Assembly (NCBI GenBank): GCA_002405805.1
Contig: DHMN01000002.1
Location: 1-21,367 of the forward strand
Source: Cyanobacteria bacterium UBA4641
GTDB taxonomy: Bacteria > Cyanobacteriota > Vampirovibrionia > Gastranaerophilales > Gastranaerophilaceae
DNA: 21,367 bases
Direction: 5' to 3'
Shown: positions 6,584 to 14,060 of the stretch, piece by piece
Layout: every line of letters starts with the position of its first letter
How positions within the stretch are numbered: position 1 is the first letter of the stretch
Notes under the pieces: model-generated
Database searches by the model: none
The model's input: the letters and a program-made list of their open reading frames with translations, nothing else
Told to the model about the DNA's origin: nothing
Program-made: the position numbers and the translations under genes

Positions 6584-7454
6584 TATCTTTGTGATAAGGC
6601 GAATAGTGCATTGTAACGACTCTATCATCACCGCCTGAGGTTACATTACCCTCAATAGTATCAAATGTTCCGTTAGGGTATACTTTAGTAACTATTCCCG
6701 TATGCGACGCCTGAGTATTAGTATCACCATCTTTTTCTCGCATAATCACAATATCGCCGGCACGGACTTTTTCTTTGACAGTTTTGGTTCGGTCTTTTGA
6801 TTCGGTTATGCAGAGATATTTATCATGCTCAATTGCTTGTTTTCGCAAGTTTTCGACCCTATGATTTCCAAACCATTTAGGCGCTCGCAAACCTTGCTGT
6901 TCGTAAGCCTCTTTAATTACGTAAGACACAAAGTCCGCACACCATTCAGGACTATTTGAAAATCTTTTATATGAACCGTCAGATTCTTTGTAACCAATGT
7001 ATTTTTTTGCATTTTTTACAAAGGCATTTCGCAAAGCCTGATTTGATGGTTTTGTCGGATTTGTTGCAGTTTTGCTACTTTTTTTCGTTTCAGTTTTAGT
7101 TGTTGATGTTATTGAATTTGTTTTTGAGGCTGCAGAAGTTCCGCTGAAATTTATATCAGCAGCCCTTGAATAACTGTTGTTTTGTGGAAGAAATACACTC
7201 GGCATTAGAGAATCACCAAAAGGATTTGCTCCAATTGTTCCATTCCAAATACTTCCTCCGCCACCAAAATTAATATCACCTCCGGTGAAAGATGTTCCAA
7301 AGGTTGTTGAATTACCTATACTCGGCAAAGACGAAGACCTGCCAAAATTTATAAATGGCAGTATTGTCAGCTGATTCATATTGTATCCTACAACAATCGG
7401 ATTCACTGCAGGATTATCATACGTTATCGGTGTAAAAATGTCCCCTAAGTTCAT
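6558..7454 (-). CDS. CHAP-domain (NlpC/P60-like) cysteine amidase or peptidase
   Basis: A 298-aa protein. The C-terminal domain (about 140-298) is CHAP-like: nucleophile Cys172 in EWCADFVSYV, His251 in ASHTGIV, and an acidic or amide third residue in TIEGN (268-270). GDIVIM (233-238) precedes the His as usual. Such domains cleave peptidoglycan peptides or amides. The N-terminal 130 residues are low-complexity, rich in Gly, Ser, Thr and Asn, with repeated INFG/INFGGG/INFSG blocks (35-38, 61-66, 101-105), then a Thr/Ser/Lys linker. No classical signal peptide is visible, so the route to the cell wall is unclear. GGGGAA just upstream of the ATG supports the start. It lies 66 nt downstream of the ABC exporter on the same strand, with no terminator seen between them. 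Confidence 0.75.
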   Translation of the reverse strand: MNLGDIFTPITYDNPAVNPIVVGYNMNQLTILPFINFGRSSSLPSIGNSTTFGTSFTGGDINFGGGGSIWNGTIGANPFGDSLMPSVFLPQNNSYSRAADINFSGTSAASKTNSITSTTKTETKKSSKTATNPTKPSNQALRNAFVKNAKKYIGYKESDGSYKRFSNSPEWCADFVSYVIKEAYEQQGLRAPKWFGNHRVENLRKQAIEHDKYLCITESKDRTKTVKEKVRAGDIVIMREKDGDTNTQASHTGIVTKVYPNGTFDTIEGNVTSGGDDRVVTMHYSPYHKDISGFVQLP

Positions 7455-7520
7455 ATTTCCCCGTTCTATTTTCCCTTACTTATATATAAAGTATTTTTGA
7501 ACGAGAAAATTGCCTTTTTG

Positions 7521-9341
7521 TTACAAAATTTTATCCTCTTGGTGTTTAAATTGCATATCATAAAGGTGTTTGTAATTACCTTCAGGAATAGCCATCAATT
7601 CTGCATGTGTACCAAGTTCAACAAGTTCACCTTCATTGATAACTGCAATTCTATCAGCATTGTTGATTGTAGATAATCTGTGTGCAATAACAAATACTGT
7701 TTTGTTTTGCATTAAGTTATCCAAAGCCTTTTGTACAATTGCCTCAGATTCGTTATCAAGAGCTGATGTTGCCTCATCAAGAATTACAACAGGGGCATTT
7801 TTAATCATGGCTCTTGCAATTGCAACACGTTGTCTTTGACCGCCTGATAAAGATGCTCCACGCTCGCCGACATAAGTATTTATACCATCTTCTAATGTCG
7901 ATAAAAATTCATCAAGGTGAGCCATTTTTATAACTGTATTTATCTCTTCATCTGCCGCATCTTCTCTACCCATAAGAATATTTTCTTTAATTGTACCGGA
8001 GAACAAGAAATTATCTTGGAATACAAATGAAATATTATCTCTAAGGCTTTCGATTTCTAAATCTTTGATATCTACACCGTCATATTTAATAGAACCGCTT
8101 TTGATATCATAAAATCTTGGCAACAAGTTTACTATTGTACTTTTGCCACCACCTGAATTACCGACAAGAGCGATAGTTTCGCCTTTATTAACATGTAAAG
8201 AGAAATCTTTTAATACCGGTACATTTTCTTCATATTCAAAATATACATGCTCAAAATCAATAGCGCTATTTAAACCGTTGAGTTTTTTTGCATTTTCTTT
8301 ATTTTTGATATGAGGAACAAGGTCAAACAACTCAAAAACTCTGCCTAATGCGACAAATGTTGTTTGCAAATCGGTAAGCGTTCTACCCAAATCTTTTACA
8401 GGTTTGTATAACAATAGCAATGAAGTTACAAACGATGCAAAACTACCTGCACTCATTTGTCCGCTGATAATCAAATGGTTACCGTAAAACATTACAAGCG
8501 CAATACCGATTGAACAAATAAAATACATAATCGGAGACATCCAACCTACACGCTTTGTCAACGACATAGTGAGGTCAAATTGTTCTTTTATTTGGTGTTC
8601 AAACTTATTATTTTGAAGTTTTTGCAAGTTGTAAGCAGTCATAATTTTGTTACCTGCAAAAGTTTCGTTAAAATTTGTTGTCATATCACCGCCGACAACC
8701 ATTGTGGCATTAGATACTTTTTTAATTCTTTTTCTGATTAAGGTTACAGGAGTAATCGCAATTGCCATAATTCCAACACCAATTATTGCAAGTTTCCAAG
8801 AGTTGTATAGCAAAACGCTCACCAAACCAACAATTCCAAAACTTGTCATAATGAAAGTTTTAATTGTGTTTATGATGTTTTTACTTGCGGTTTCAGGGTC
8901 GGTCAAAAATCTTGTTAAAACTAAACCTGAAGAGTTGATATCGTAAAATTTTGGGTCAAGTGAAGTTAGTTTTCTAAATAATTCTATTTTTAACGAATTT
9001 GAAATCTTGTTACCTGTCCAATCAGTCAGATAGTTGTTTGTATATTTCAAAAGACCTTGAATAACAGCAAATAGGACAATACCAAATGGAATAGCGGTTG
9101 CAAGAACATTTTGTTCAATCGTAAAACCTGCAATATGCCATGCCTTACCATTGATTACACAATCCATATAAGGCTTTAGAGCAAAAGCCACAACACCATC
9201 TAAAAGCCCCAGTGGTACAGCAAGAATCATGTTTAAAATGATTCTCGGCAAGTGCGGTTTTAAAAACGGCGCAATTTTTTTTACCAAATATCCGTATCTA
9301 AAGGCATCTTTTGACATTGTGTCTTTTAACTTATACTCCAT
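7521..9341 (-). CDS. msbA: MsbA-like ABC exporter (fused membrane and ATPase domains)
   Basis: A 606-aa half-transporter that should work as a homodimer in the inner membrane. Residues 1-330 form the six-helix exporter membrane domain, with hydrophobic stretches near 33-58, 80-100, 165-205 and 275-320. Residues 365-606 form the ATPase: Walker A GNSGGGKST (394-402), Q-loop VFQDN, signature LSGGQ (498-502), Walker B VVILDE (518-523) and H-loop His554. The overall look is MsbA/lipid-flippase-like; lipid A core or another lipid are the likely cargo, but multidrug exporters look the same. AGGGAT before the ATG supports the start. The CHAP gene follows on the same strand. The adjacent amidase fits an envelope theme, but that link is inference. 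Confidence 0.85.
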   Translation of the reverse strand: MEYKLKDTMSKDAFRYGYLVKKIAPFLKPHLPRIILNMILAVPLGLLDGVVAFALKPYMDCVINGKAWHIAGFTIEQNVLATAIPFGIVLFAVIQGLLKYTNNYLTDWTGNKISNSLKIELFRKLTSLDPKFYDINSSGLVLTRFLTDPETASKNIINTIKTFIMTSFGIVGLVSVLLYNSWKLAIIGVGIMAIAITPVTLIRKRIKKVSNATMVVGGDMTTNFNETFAGNKIMTAYNLQKLQNNKFEHQIKEQFDLTMSLTKRVGWMSPIMYFICSIGIALVMFYGNHLIISGQMSAGSFASFVTSLLLLYKPVKDLGRTLTDLQTTFVALGRVFELFDLVPHIKNKENAKKLNGLNSAIDFEHVYFEYEENVPVLKDFSLHVNKGETIALVGNSGGGKSTIVNLLPRFYDIKSGSIKYDGVDIKDLEIESLRDNISFVFQDNFLFSGTIKENILMGREDAADEEINTVIKMAHLDEFLSTLEDGINTYVGERGASLSGGQRQRVAIARAMIKNAPVVILDEATSALDNESEAIVQKALDNLMQNKTVFVIAHRLSTINNADRIAVINEGELVELGTHAELMAIPEGNYKHLYDMQFKHQEDKIL

Positions 9342-9518
9342 ATATCCCTCATTCTTAACTTAAAATTTCTACGATAGTATAAATATCTCACAAAAACATC
9401 TCCTTTTCAAATTTGAAATAAGTTTTGAAGAACTTCTACTTGACAATCAAAAGAACTTATTATAAATTAGTTATACAGTTTGAACACAGTTTGAACTGTT
9501 TGATAACTGAATATTGAT
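9342..9518. promoter_or_regulatory. Divergent control region of the ABC exporter and tRNA-Leu
   Basis: For the tRNA: TTGACA (9440-9445) with TAAATT (9463-9468, 17-nt spacer) or TATAAA (9461-9466, 15-nt spacer). Three symmetric or repeated motifs sit here. TTTCAAATTTGAAA (9405-9418) is a perfect 14-bp palindrome. CAGTTTGAAC is directly repeated (about 9476 and 9487). ACAGTT-TG-AACTGT (9486-9499) is a 6-bp inverted repeat just before the tRNA. No clear promoter was found for the exporter gene. Confidence 0.55.
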
Positions 9519-9597
9519 GGGCGTGTGGTGGAATGGTAGACACGCTAGTCTTAGGAACTAGTGCGAAAGCATGGGAGTTCGAGTCTCTTCACGCCCA
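9519..9597 (+). tRNA. tRNA-Leu (anticodon UAG)
   Basis: The acceptor arm GGGCGTG (9519-9525) pairs with CACGCCC (9590-9596) and is followed by discriminator A. The anticodon stem CTAGT (9545-9549) pairs with ACTAG (9557-9561) around the loop CTTAGGA, giving anticodon TAG (9552-9554 is the T-A-G triplet), which reads CUN leucine codons. A short variable arm TGC-GAAA-GCA and the T-loop TTCGAGT are present. The D-arm TGGTGGAATGGTAGACACG is typical of leucine tRNAs. CCA is not encoded. The T-stem relies on two G-U pairs. Confidence 0.95.
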
Positions 9598-9602
9598 AAT
9601 CT

Positions 9603-9632
9603 AAAAAAGAACCTTGTAAAAGGTTCTTTTTT
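9603..9632 (+). terminator. Intrinsic terminator of tRNA-Leu
   Basis: AGAACC (9608-9613) pairs with GGTTCT (9622-9627), extended by an A-run before and a T-run after, with loop TTGTAAAA. It begins 6 nt after the tRNA, a classic Rho-independent terminator that may work in both directions. Confidence 0.9.
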
Positions 9633-9825
9633 GTTGCGTAATTACACATTCACAAACTAAGAACTATGTCCTTCGGAAACAAGTTCGGAATGACAAGACT
9701 TATTTTGTTTAGATAGAATGTAGTGTGGGAAAACGTGAAGTGTCCCCACAAATTTCATTACCTTTGCAACCAAGCACGGAATGTCTCACTAGACAACGAC
9801 CCTTGTAATATGATAAACTTAGGTT
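9633..9825. other. Intergenic region with a degenerate repeat and the ribE promoter
   Basis: No gene is seen. A decayed copy of the window's main hairpin repeat lies at about 9672-9694 (TTCGGAA, loop ACAAG, TTCGGAA, then TGACA), with one mismatched stem pair. Close to ribE, TAGACA (9790-9795), an 18-nt spacer and TAAACT (9814-9819) lie 6 nt before the ATG. No FMN riboswitch (RFN element) could be recognised. Confidence 0.5.
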
Positions 9826-10467
9826 ATGTTTACTGGAATAATTGAAGAATCAGGTAAAATAAAAAGCTTTTCTAAAGACAGCAACGGTGCGACAATTGAA
9901 GTCGAGTGTCAAAAAGTTCTGCAAGACACAAAACTTGGAGACAGTATTGCAATAAACGGTTGTTGCCAAACTGTCACAAAACTTTCTTCAACCGCATTTA
10001 GCGCAAGAGTGAGTGATGAAACACTTTCTGTCACGACTTTTAAAGATTTCCAAAAAGGTGACACAGTTAATCTTGAAAGAGCTTTGACGCTAAGTTCAAG
10101 ACTTGGTGGTCATATCGTAACAGGGCACGTTGATTGTGTCGGAGAGTTTATATCAAAAATTCAACTATCAGACTTTTATGACCTAGAGTTTTCAGTACCC
10201 AATGAGCAGGAAAAATATATCGTCAAAAAAGGTTCTGTAACGATAAACGGAATAAGCCTTACGGTTGCGGAGACAAAAGGAAATACACTAAGAGTTGCAA
10301 TTATTCCGCACACATTTGAAAATACAAATTTAAAAGACCTCAAAATTGGAGACCGTGTAAACATTGAAACCGATATCTTAGGCAAATATGTTGAAAAATT
10401 TTTATCTGCGAAAGATAATAGTGAGGGTATCAGTATGAAATTTTTACAAGAAAATGGGTATGTATAA
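9826..10467 (+). CDS. ribE: Riboflavin synthase, alpha subunit type
   Basis: It dismutates two 6,7-dimethyl-8-ribityllumazine molecules to riboflavin plus a pyrimidine, the last step of vitamin B2 synthesis. The 213-aa protein begins with the invariant MFTGIIEE and contains two lumazine-binding barrels, about residues 1-95 and 96-190. Repeat 1 contains LGDSIAINGCCQTV and FSARVSDETLSVTTF; repeat 2 contains GGHIVTGHVDCVG, GSVTINGISLTV and IIPHTFENTNL. Length is normal and it should form a cytosolic trimer. Its stop overlaps the ribBA start by 1 nt (TAATG), so the two are cotranscribed and coupled. ribD and ribH are not in the window. No Shine-Dalgarno is visible before the ATG. Confidence 0.95.
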   Translation: MFTGIIEESGKIKSFSKDSNGATIEVECQKVLQDTKLGDSIAINGCCQTVTKLSSTAFSARVSDETLSVTTFKDFQKGDTVNLERALTLSSRLGGHIVTGHVDCVGEFISKIQLSDFYDLEFSVPNEQEKYIVKKGSVTINGISLTVAETKGNTLRVAIIPHTFENTNLKDLKIGDRVNIETDILGKYVEKFLSAKDNSEGISMKFLQENGYV

Positions 10468-11681
10468 TGGAAGATAAAACTTTTAGATTCGACAGCATAG
10501 AATCAGCAATAGAAGATTTTAAAGCAGGTAAACCGATTATCGTTGCAGATGATGAAGATAGAGAAAACGAAGGCGACGTAATAGTTTCGGCTGAAAAAGT
10601 TACTCCTGAACTTATTAACTTTTTAGTAACTGAAGTTAAAGGTTTGGTTTGTCTTGCAATTTCTCACGAAATCGCCCAACAGCTTGATTTACCGCAAATG
10701 GTAGACCAAAATACAGAAGGTATGAAAACCGCATTTACCATAAGTATAGATGCAGCAGAAAAATACGGTGTAACAACAGGTATTTCAGCATTTGACAGAG
10801 CCAAAACGGTTGAGGTTGCAACCGCATACGATGCACAACCGACAGATTTGAGACGACCGGGGCACTTGTTTCCTTGTGTAGCTCGTCGCGGCGGAGTCTT
10901 GGAAAGAACAGGTCACACTGAGGCTGTTGTAGATATGGCAAAATTATGCGGACACAGACCTGCAGGTGTTATGTGCGAACTGCTTGCACCTGATGGACAC
11001 ATGGCAAGAAGAGATTATTTGAGAAAATTCGCTGATGAACACAATATGAAATTTATCTCAGTGGCAGAACTTATCGCATACCGCCTAAAATCAGAAAAAC
11101 TTGTAACAAGAGAGGCTGAAACAACTCTACCGACACCTTATGGTACATTTACGCTTTATGCATATAAAAACCACGTGAACGGTTCTGAACATGTTGCGCT
11201 TGTAAAAGATGACGGTTCTGATAAAATTCCTGCGGTTAGAGTTCATAGTATGTGTTTGACAGGGGATGTTTTTCACAGTTTGAAATGTGATTGCAATTCC
11301 CAACTGCATAATGCCCTAAAATACGTAAATGATTACGGAAAAGGCGCTGTAGTATACTTAACAGACCACGAAGGCAGAGGTATCGGACTTTGCAACAAAA
11401 TTAAAGCATACAAATTGCAAGAAGAAGGACAAGACACTATTGAGGCTAATATCTCATTAGGTTTTAAGTCAGATTTAAGAGATTACGGTACAGGTGCTCA
11501 AATTCTTGTAGATTTGGGCTATACTACATTTAACTTAATTACAAACAATCCCAAAAAGATTGTAGGACTGGAAGGTTACGGACTAAATGTAAAAGATATT
11601 ATCAAGGTATCTTCTGAAATTACTCCATACAACCAAAGATATATCAATACTAAAAAAGAAAAAATGCACCACTATTTATAA
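10467..11681 (+). CDS. ribBA: Bifunctional DHBP synthase / GTP cyclohydrolase II
   Basis: A 404-aa fusion making both riboflavin precursors. The N-terminal DHBP synthase (about 1-205) has the acidic metal loop DDEDRENEG (28-36), GHLFP with His133, RTGHTEA (147-153) and GVMCE with Glu171; it converts ribulose 5-phosphate to dihydroxybutanone phosphate plus formate. The C-terminal GTP cyclohydrolase II (about 210-404) has the zinc cysteines C263, C274 and C276 in SMCLTGDVFHSLKCDC, HEGRGIGL (301-308), ANISLGFKSDLRDYGTGAQIL and TNNPKK; it opens GTP to the pyrimidine precursor. Before HEGRG the sequence is YLTD, where YLRG or YLRQ is usual, so an often-conserved Arg is Thr. All zinc ligands remain, so activity is still expected. 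The gene lies between ribE (1-nt overlap) and an acetyltransferase gene (12-nt gap). Confidence 0.95.
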   Translation: MEDKTFRFDSIESAIEDFKAGKPIIVADDEDRENEGDVIVSAEKVTPELINFLVTEVKGLVCLAISHEIAQQLDLPQMVDQNTEGMKTAFTISIDAAEKYGVTTGISAFDRAKTVEVATAYDAQPTDLRRPGHLFPCVARRGGVLERTGHTEAVVDMAKLCGHRPAGVMCELLAPDGHMARRDYLRKFADEHNMKFISVAELIAYRLKSEKLVTREAETTLPTPYGTFTLYAYKNHVNGSEHVALVKDDGSDKIPAVRVHSMCLTGDVFHSLKCDCNSQLHNALKYVNDYGKGAVVYLTDHEGRGIGLCNKIKAYKLQEEGQDTIEANISLGFKSDLRDYGTGAQILVDLGYTTFNLITNNPKKIVGLEGYGLNVKDIIKVSSEITPYNQRYINTKKEKMHHYL

Positions 11682-11693
11682 GGAAAAAGATTA

Positions 11694-12671
11694 ATGTATA
11701 ACACAAAAATTTTAACAGCAAATGAATTTGGCAAATTTGAAGACCTTTACGAAGATTTTCGCAGCAAAGCCGCATCTGATTATAATTTTGAACTTGAGCC
11801 ACTGGATTATGACGGATTTTTGGATGCGATAGATAAAGATTTAATAAAATGTATTGTGTTATACGAAAGTGAAAATCCTGTTGCCTTCTTAGTTTACACA
11901 ACAGCAATTTCTGAGGCAATCGAGTTAAACATTGTCCACAGCAAAGATAAAGAAGACTTTTCAAATAAAGCAAAAACATTACTTGAAAAATTCCTTGAAG
12001 TTACTCAAACTTTGAGAAAAGAAAAAATAGTTTGCTACCCTATGTTAGGGGAACAAAAATCCCTAATCAGTGTTATTGCAAAACTTGGTTTTAAATTCGT
12101 TGGAATTGAAGTTTTGAGATTCAAATTTGATACTCAAGCATCAAGAGAAATCTTTAACCATGCCAGAATGGTTAAACTACCTGAAGACTACGAAGTTGTA
12201 TCTTGGAATGACAAATATTTTGATGATGCAGTTGAAGTTATCAACGAATCCTTCAAAGAAAGCTCTGATGCATTGTTTGACCCTAGATTTAAAACACCTG
12301 AAGGGACATCTGATATCATAACTAAAATTGTCAAAGATGTTTATGCAGAATTTATGCCAAATTCAACAAGCGTTTTGCTATACCAAAATAAACCTGTAGG
12401 TTTTGCATTTATGAACCTTACAGGCGGAACAATCGTAAATATTCCACTTGTTGGTATTAAAGAAGAACACCAAGGCAAAGGGTTATCAACTATTATGTTG
12501 AAACATTCAATGGATTACGTAATGAATGCGGTTGATAAATACCACACACCAATTGCTGAAATTAACACTACAACTGAAACAAACAACCTTCAAGCACTAA
12601 GACTTTATAAAAACTTAGGATTCCTTGAAGATTACAGTTATCCACAATCTTATATGCCAATCGAAAACTAG
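11694..12671 (+). CDS. Tandem GNAT-family N-acetyltransferase
   Basis: A 325-aa protein that looks like two GNAT folds in a row. The C-terminal half (about 165-325) has a clear acetyl-CoA-binding motif A, IPLVGIKEEHQGKGLSTIML, and a GNAT-typical end, NTTTETNNLQALRLYKNLGFLEDYSYPQSYMP. The N-terminal half (about 1-150) keeps the pattern (KCIVLYESENPVAFLVY, then LISVIAKLGFKFVG) but lacks a recognisable pyrophosphate loop, so it is probably a non-catalytic copy. The substrate is unknown. AAGGA about 10 nt before the ATG supports the start. It is 12 nt after ribBA and likely shares its transcript; a link to flavin synthesis is not evident. The stop TAG overlaps a -35-like TAGACT used by the next gene. 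Confidence 0.75.
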   Translation: MYNTKILTANEFGKFEDLYEDFRSKAASDYNFELEPLDYDGFLDAIDKDLIKCIVLYESENPVAFLVYTTAISEAIELNIVHSKDKEDFSNKAKTLLEKFLEVTQTLRKEKIVCYPMLGEQKSLISVIAKLGFKFVGIEVLRFKFDTQASREIFNHARMVKLPEDYEVVSWNDKYFDDAVEVINESFKESSDALFDPRFKTPEGTSDIITKIVKDVYAEFMPNSTSVLLYQNKPVGFAFMNLTGGTIVNIPLVGIKEEHQGKGLSTIMLKHSMDYVMNAVDKYHTPIAEINTTTETNNLQALRLYKNLGFLEDYSYPQSYMPIEN

Positions 12672-12703
12672 ACTTTTTCAAAAAAATCAGTTAAATTAAG
12701 TGT
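12669..12703 (+). promoter_or_regulatory. Possible leaderless promoter of the 380-aa protein gene
   Basis: TAGACT (12669-12674), a 17-nt spacer and TAAATT (12692-12697) are followed by exactly 6 nt and the ATG at 12704. No Shine-Dalgarno is present. Both hexamers are only 4/6 matches to consensus; the support is the spacing repeated at other genes in the window. Confidence 0.4.
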
Positions 12704-13846
12704 ATGGTAGGAATAGATATCAAAAGATTTCTAAATAATTTTGCCCAAAATTACCGTGGGCAAGCTTTTGTAGCCCAAGGAGCAGTGAGAACTCAACAGG
12801 CTATGCCACAAACTCCGGCACCACAAATTCAATCTCAACCAACGCCTACACCTCAACCTCAAAATATTGTTCCAAAAGCACTACCTGAACCATCACCCAA
12901 TATGCAATTAAACACATTGCAAAGTATGGATAGAGCGGTTTATGTAAAAGAAGTGATGGGGTTTCCGCGCAACGTGAATGAATTTATCTATATGTTGCAA
13001 AGAGGAATGAACTATTCTCAATTTAATCAAATGTATGCAAATCAACTTGCGGCACAGCGAAATACTCTTTCTCAATTGCAAGCTCAAATTTTGGCGCAAT
13101 TGCAAGGTTTGACAACATCTACGACAAAAGAAATGATAAATGTTCAACTGGCAACACAAATGCAAAGTTCGCTAAAAAATTTAGACATTTTAACAGGTGG
13201 AATGATTAACCTTAACCAAATTTCAGCCCTTTTGCAACAAAATGGAAAAGAAGCCATAACCAAACTGATTATGTCTATGACAGAGGCGTCAAAATCAGGA
13301 ATTACCGACCTTTTTCAAATGAAAGAAATGGCAAAACTGATAAATGCAAGTATTTCAGTTGCGGCAGAAAACAATCCGCAAAAGACTTTGAAATTACTTT
13401 TAATGCTATATCTTCCTTGGCTGCCGCTAGAAGATGGCGTAGGGTTTGACTTGGAACTTCAACAAAAATCAGATAGCGAAGATGAAAGTGACAGTATACT
13501 TGTAATAACAGTAACAACCATAAATTATGGAACAGTTAAAGCAACACTGTTTTTAGAGTCTTCAAATTCAGTTCAGGTGGGAATAGAATGTAGCGAAAAA
13601 TTCCCAAAAACCGAATTACAACTCAGAATAGATAAAGAACAAAAATTCTATTCAATGGATTCTAACGTATCTTTTAAGACTAAAGATTCAGGCGAAAACA
13701 AACAACAAAAGCAAAGTGCCAATATAAATATGTCCCAAACAAACGAAATCAATCCGTATCTGTTACTTATGGCGCACACTTTGATAAAACATATTATTGA
13801 CATTGATAATGGCAAAACACTTGGCATCCAATCTCATATTGATTAA
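12704..13846 (+). CDS. Unrecognised Gln/Pro-rich protein, possibly FliK-like C-terminus
   Basis: A 380-aa protein that I do not recognise. Residues 30-66 are a Pro/Gln linker. Residues 75-225 are helical and Gln-rich (QLAAQRNTLSQLQAQILAQ). Residues 226-310 run from KTLKLLLMLYLPWLPLEDGVGFDLELQQK to LVITVTTINYGTVKATLFLESSNSVQVGIECSEKFPKTELQLRI. This alternation of a helix ending in LYLPW-PL and then a beta domain reminds me of the C-terminal part of flagellar hook-length proteins (FliK-type) from Firmicutes. That is a pattern impression only, and no other flagellar gene is in the window. The tail (325-350) is polar, then ends in a helix. No signal peptide or membrane span is visible. The upstream promoter resembles those of leaderless genes. 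Confidence 0.6.
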   Translation: MVGIDIKRFLNNFAQNYRGQAFVAQGAVRTQQAMPQTPAPQIQSQPTPTPQPQNIVPKALPEPSPNMQLNTLQSMDRAVYVKEVMGFPRNVNEFIYMLQRGMNYSQFNQMYANQLAAQRNTLSQLQAQILAQLQGLTTSTTKEMINVQLATQMQSSLKNLDILTGGMINLNQISALLQQNGKEAITKLIMSMTEASKSGITDLFQMKEMAKLINASISVAAENNPQKTLKLLLMLYLPWLPLEDGVGFDLELQQKSDSEDESDSILVITVTTINYGTVKATLFLESSNSVQVGIECSEKFPKTELQLRIDKEQKFYSMDSNVSFKTKDSGENKQQKQSANINMSQTNEINPYLLLMAHTLIKHIIDIDNGKTLGIQSHID

Positions 13847-14060
13847 TATTTGTAACAAACAATTTCAAAAACTAACAAAATTTTTCACATGCCAGTTTTT
13901 AAATGAAATGATATTTGAGTAAAGGTAGATTTTTCAACATATCTTTACAAAACCTCAAACAACTGCTATAATCGTAGTTGAAAATAGAGTTAATGAAACA
14001 TCAAGGTTAAGGGGTTAGCCTTGGAAAAACAAAAAATTAAATATATGAAGGAGTGTTAGT
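13847..14060 (+). promoter_or_regulatory. Strong promoter and structured 5' leader of the 258-aa protein gene
   Basis: TTTACA (13944-13949), a 17-nt spacer and TATAAT (13967-13972) with an extended -10 TG (13964-13965) make the best sigma-70-type promoter in the window. The leader would start near 13979 and be about 80 nt long. It holds a 9-bp hairpin at 14002-14023: CAAGGTTAA, GGGG loop, TTAGCCTTG, with one U-G pair. AAGGAG follows about 9 nt before the ATG at 14061. The first part (13847-13940) shows nothing recognisable. Confidence 0.7.

Noticed and set aside
12704..13846. Firm annotation as flagellar hook-length protein FliK
   Set aside because: Only a loose C-terminal resemblance, with no other flagellar gene in the window; kept as a possibility.
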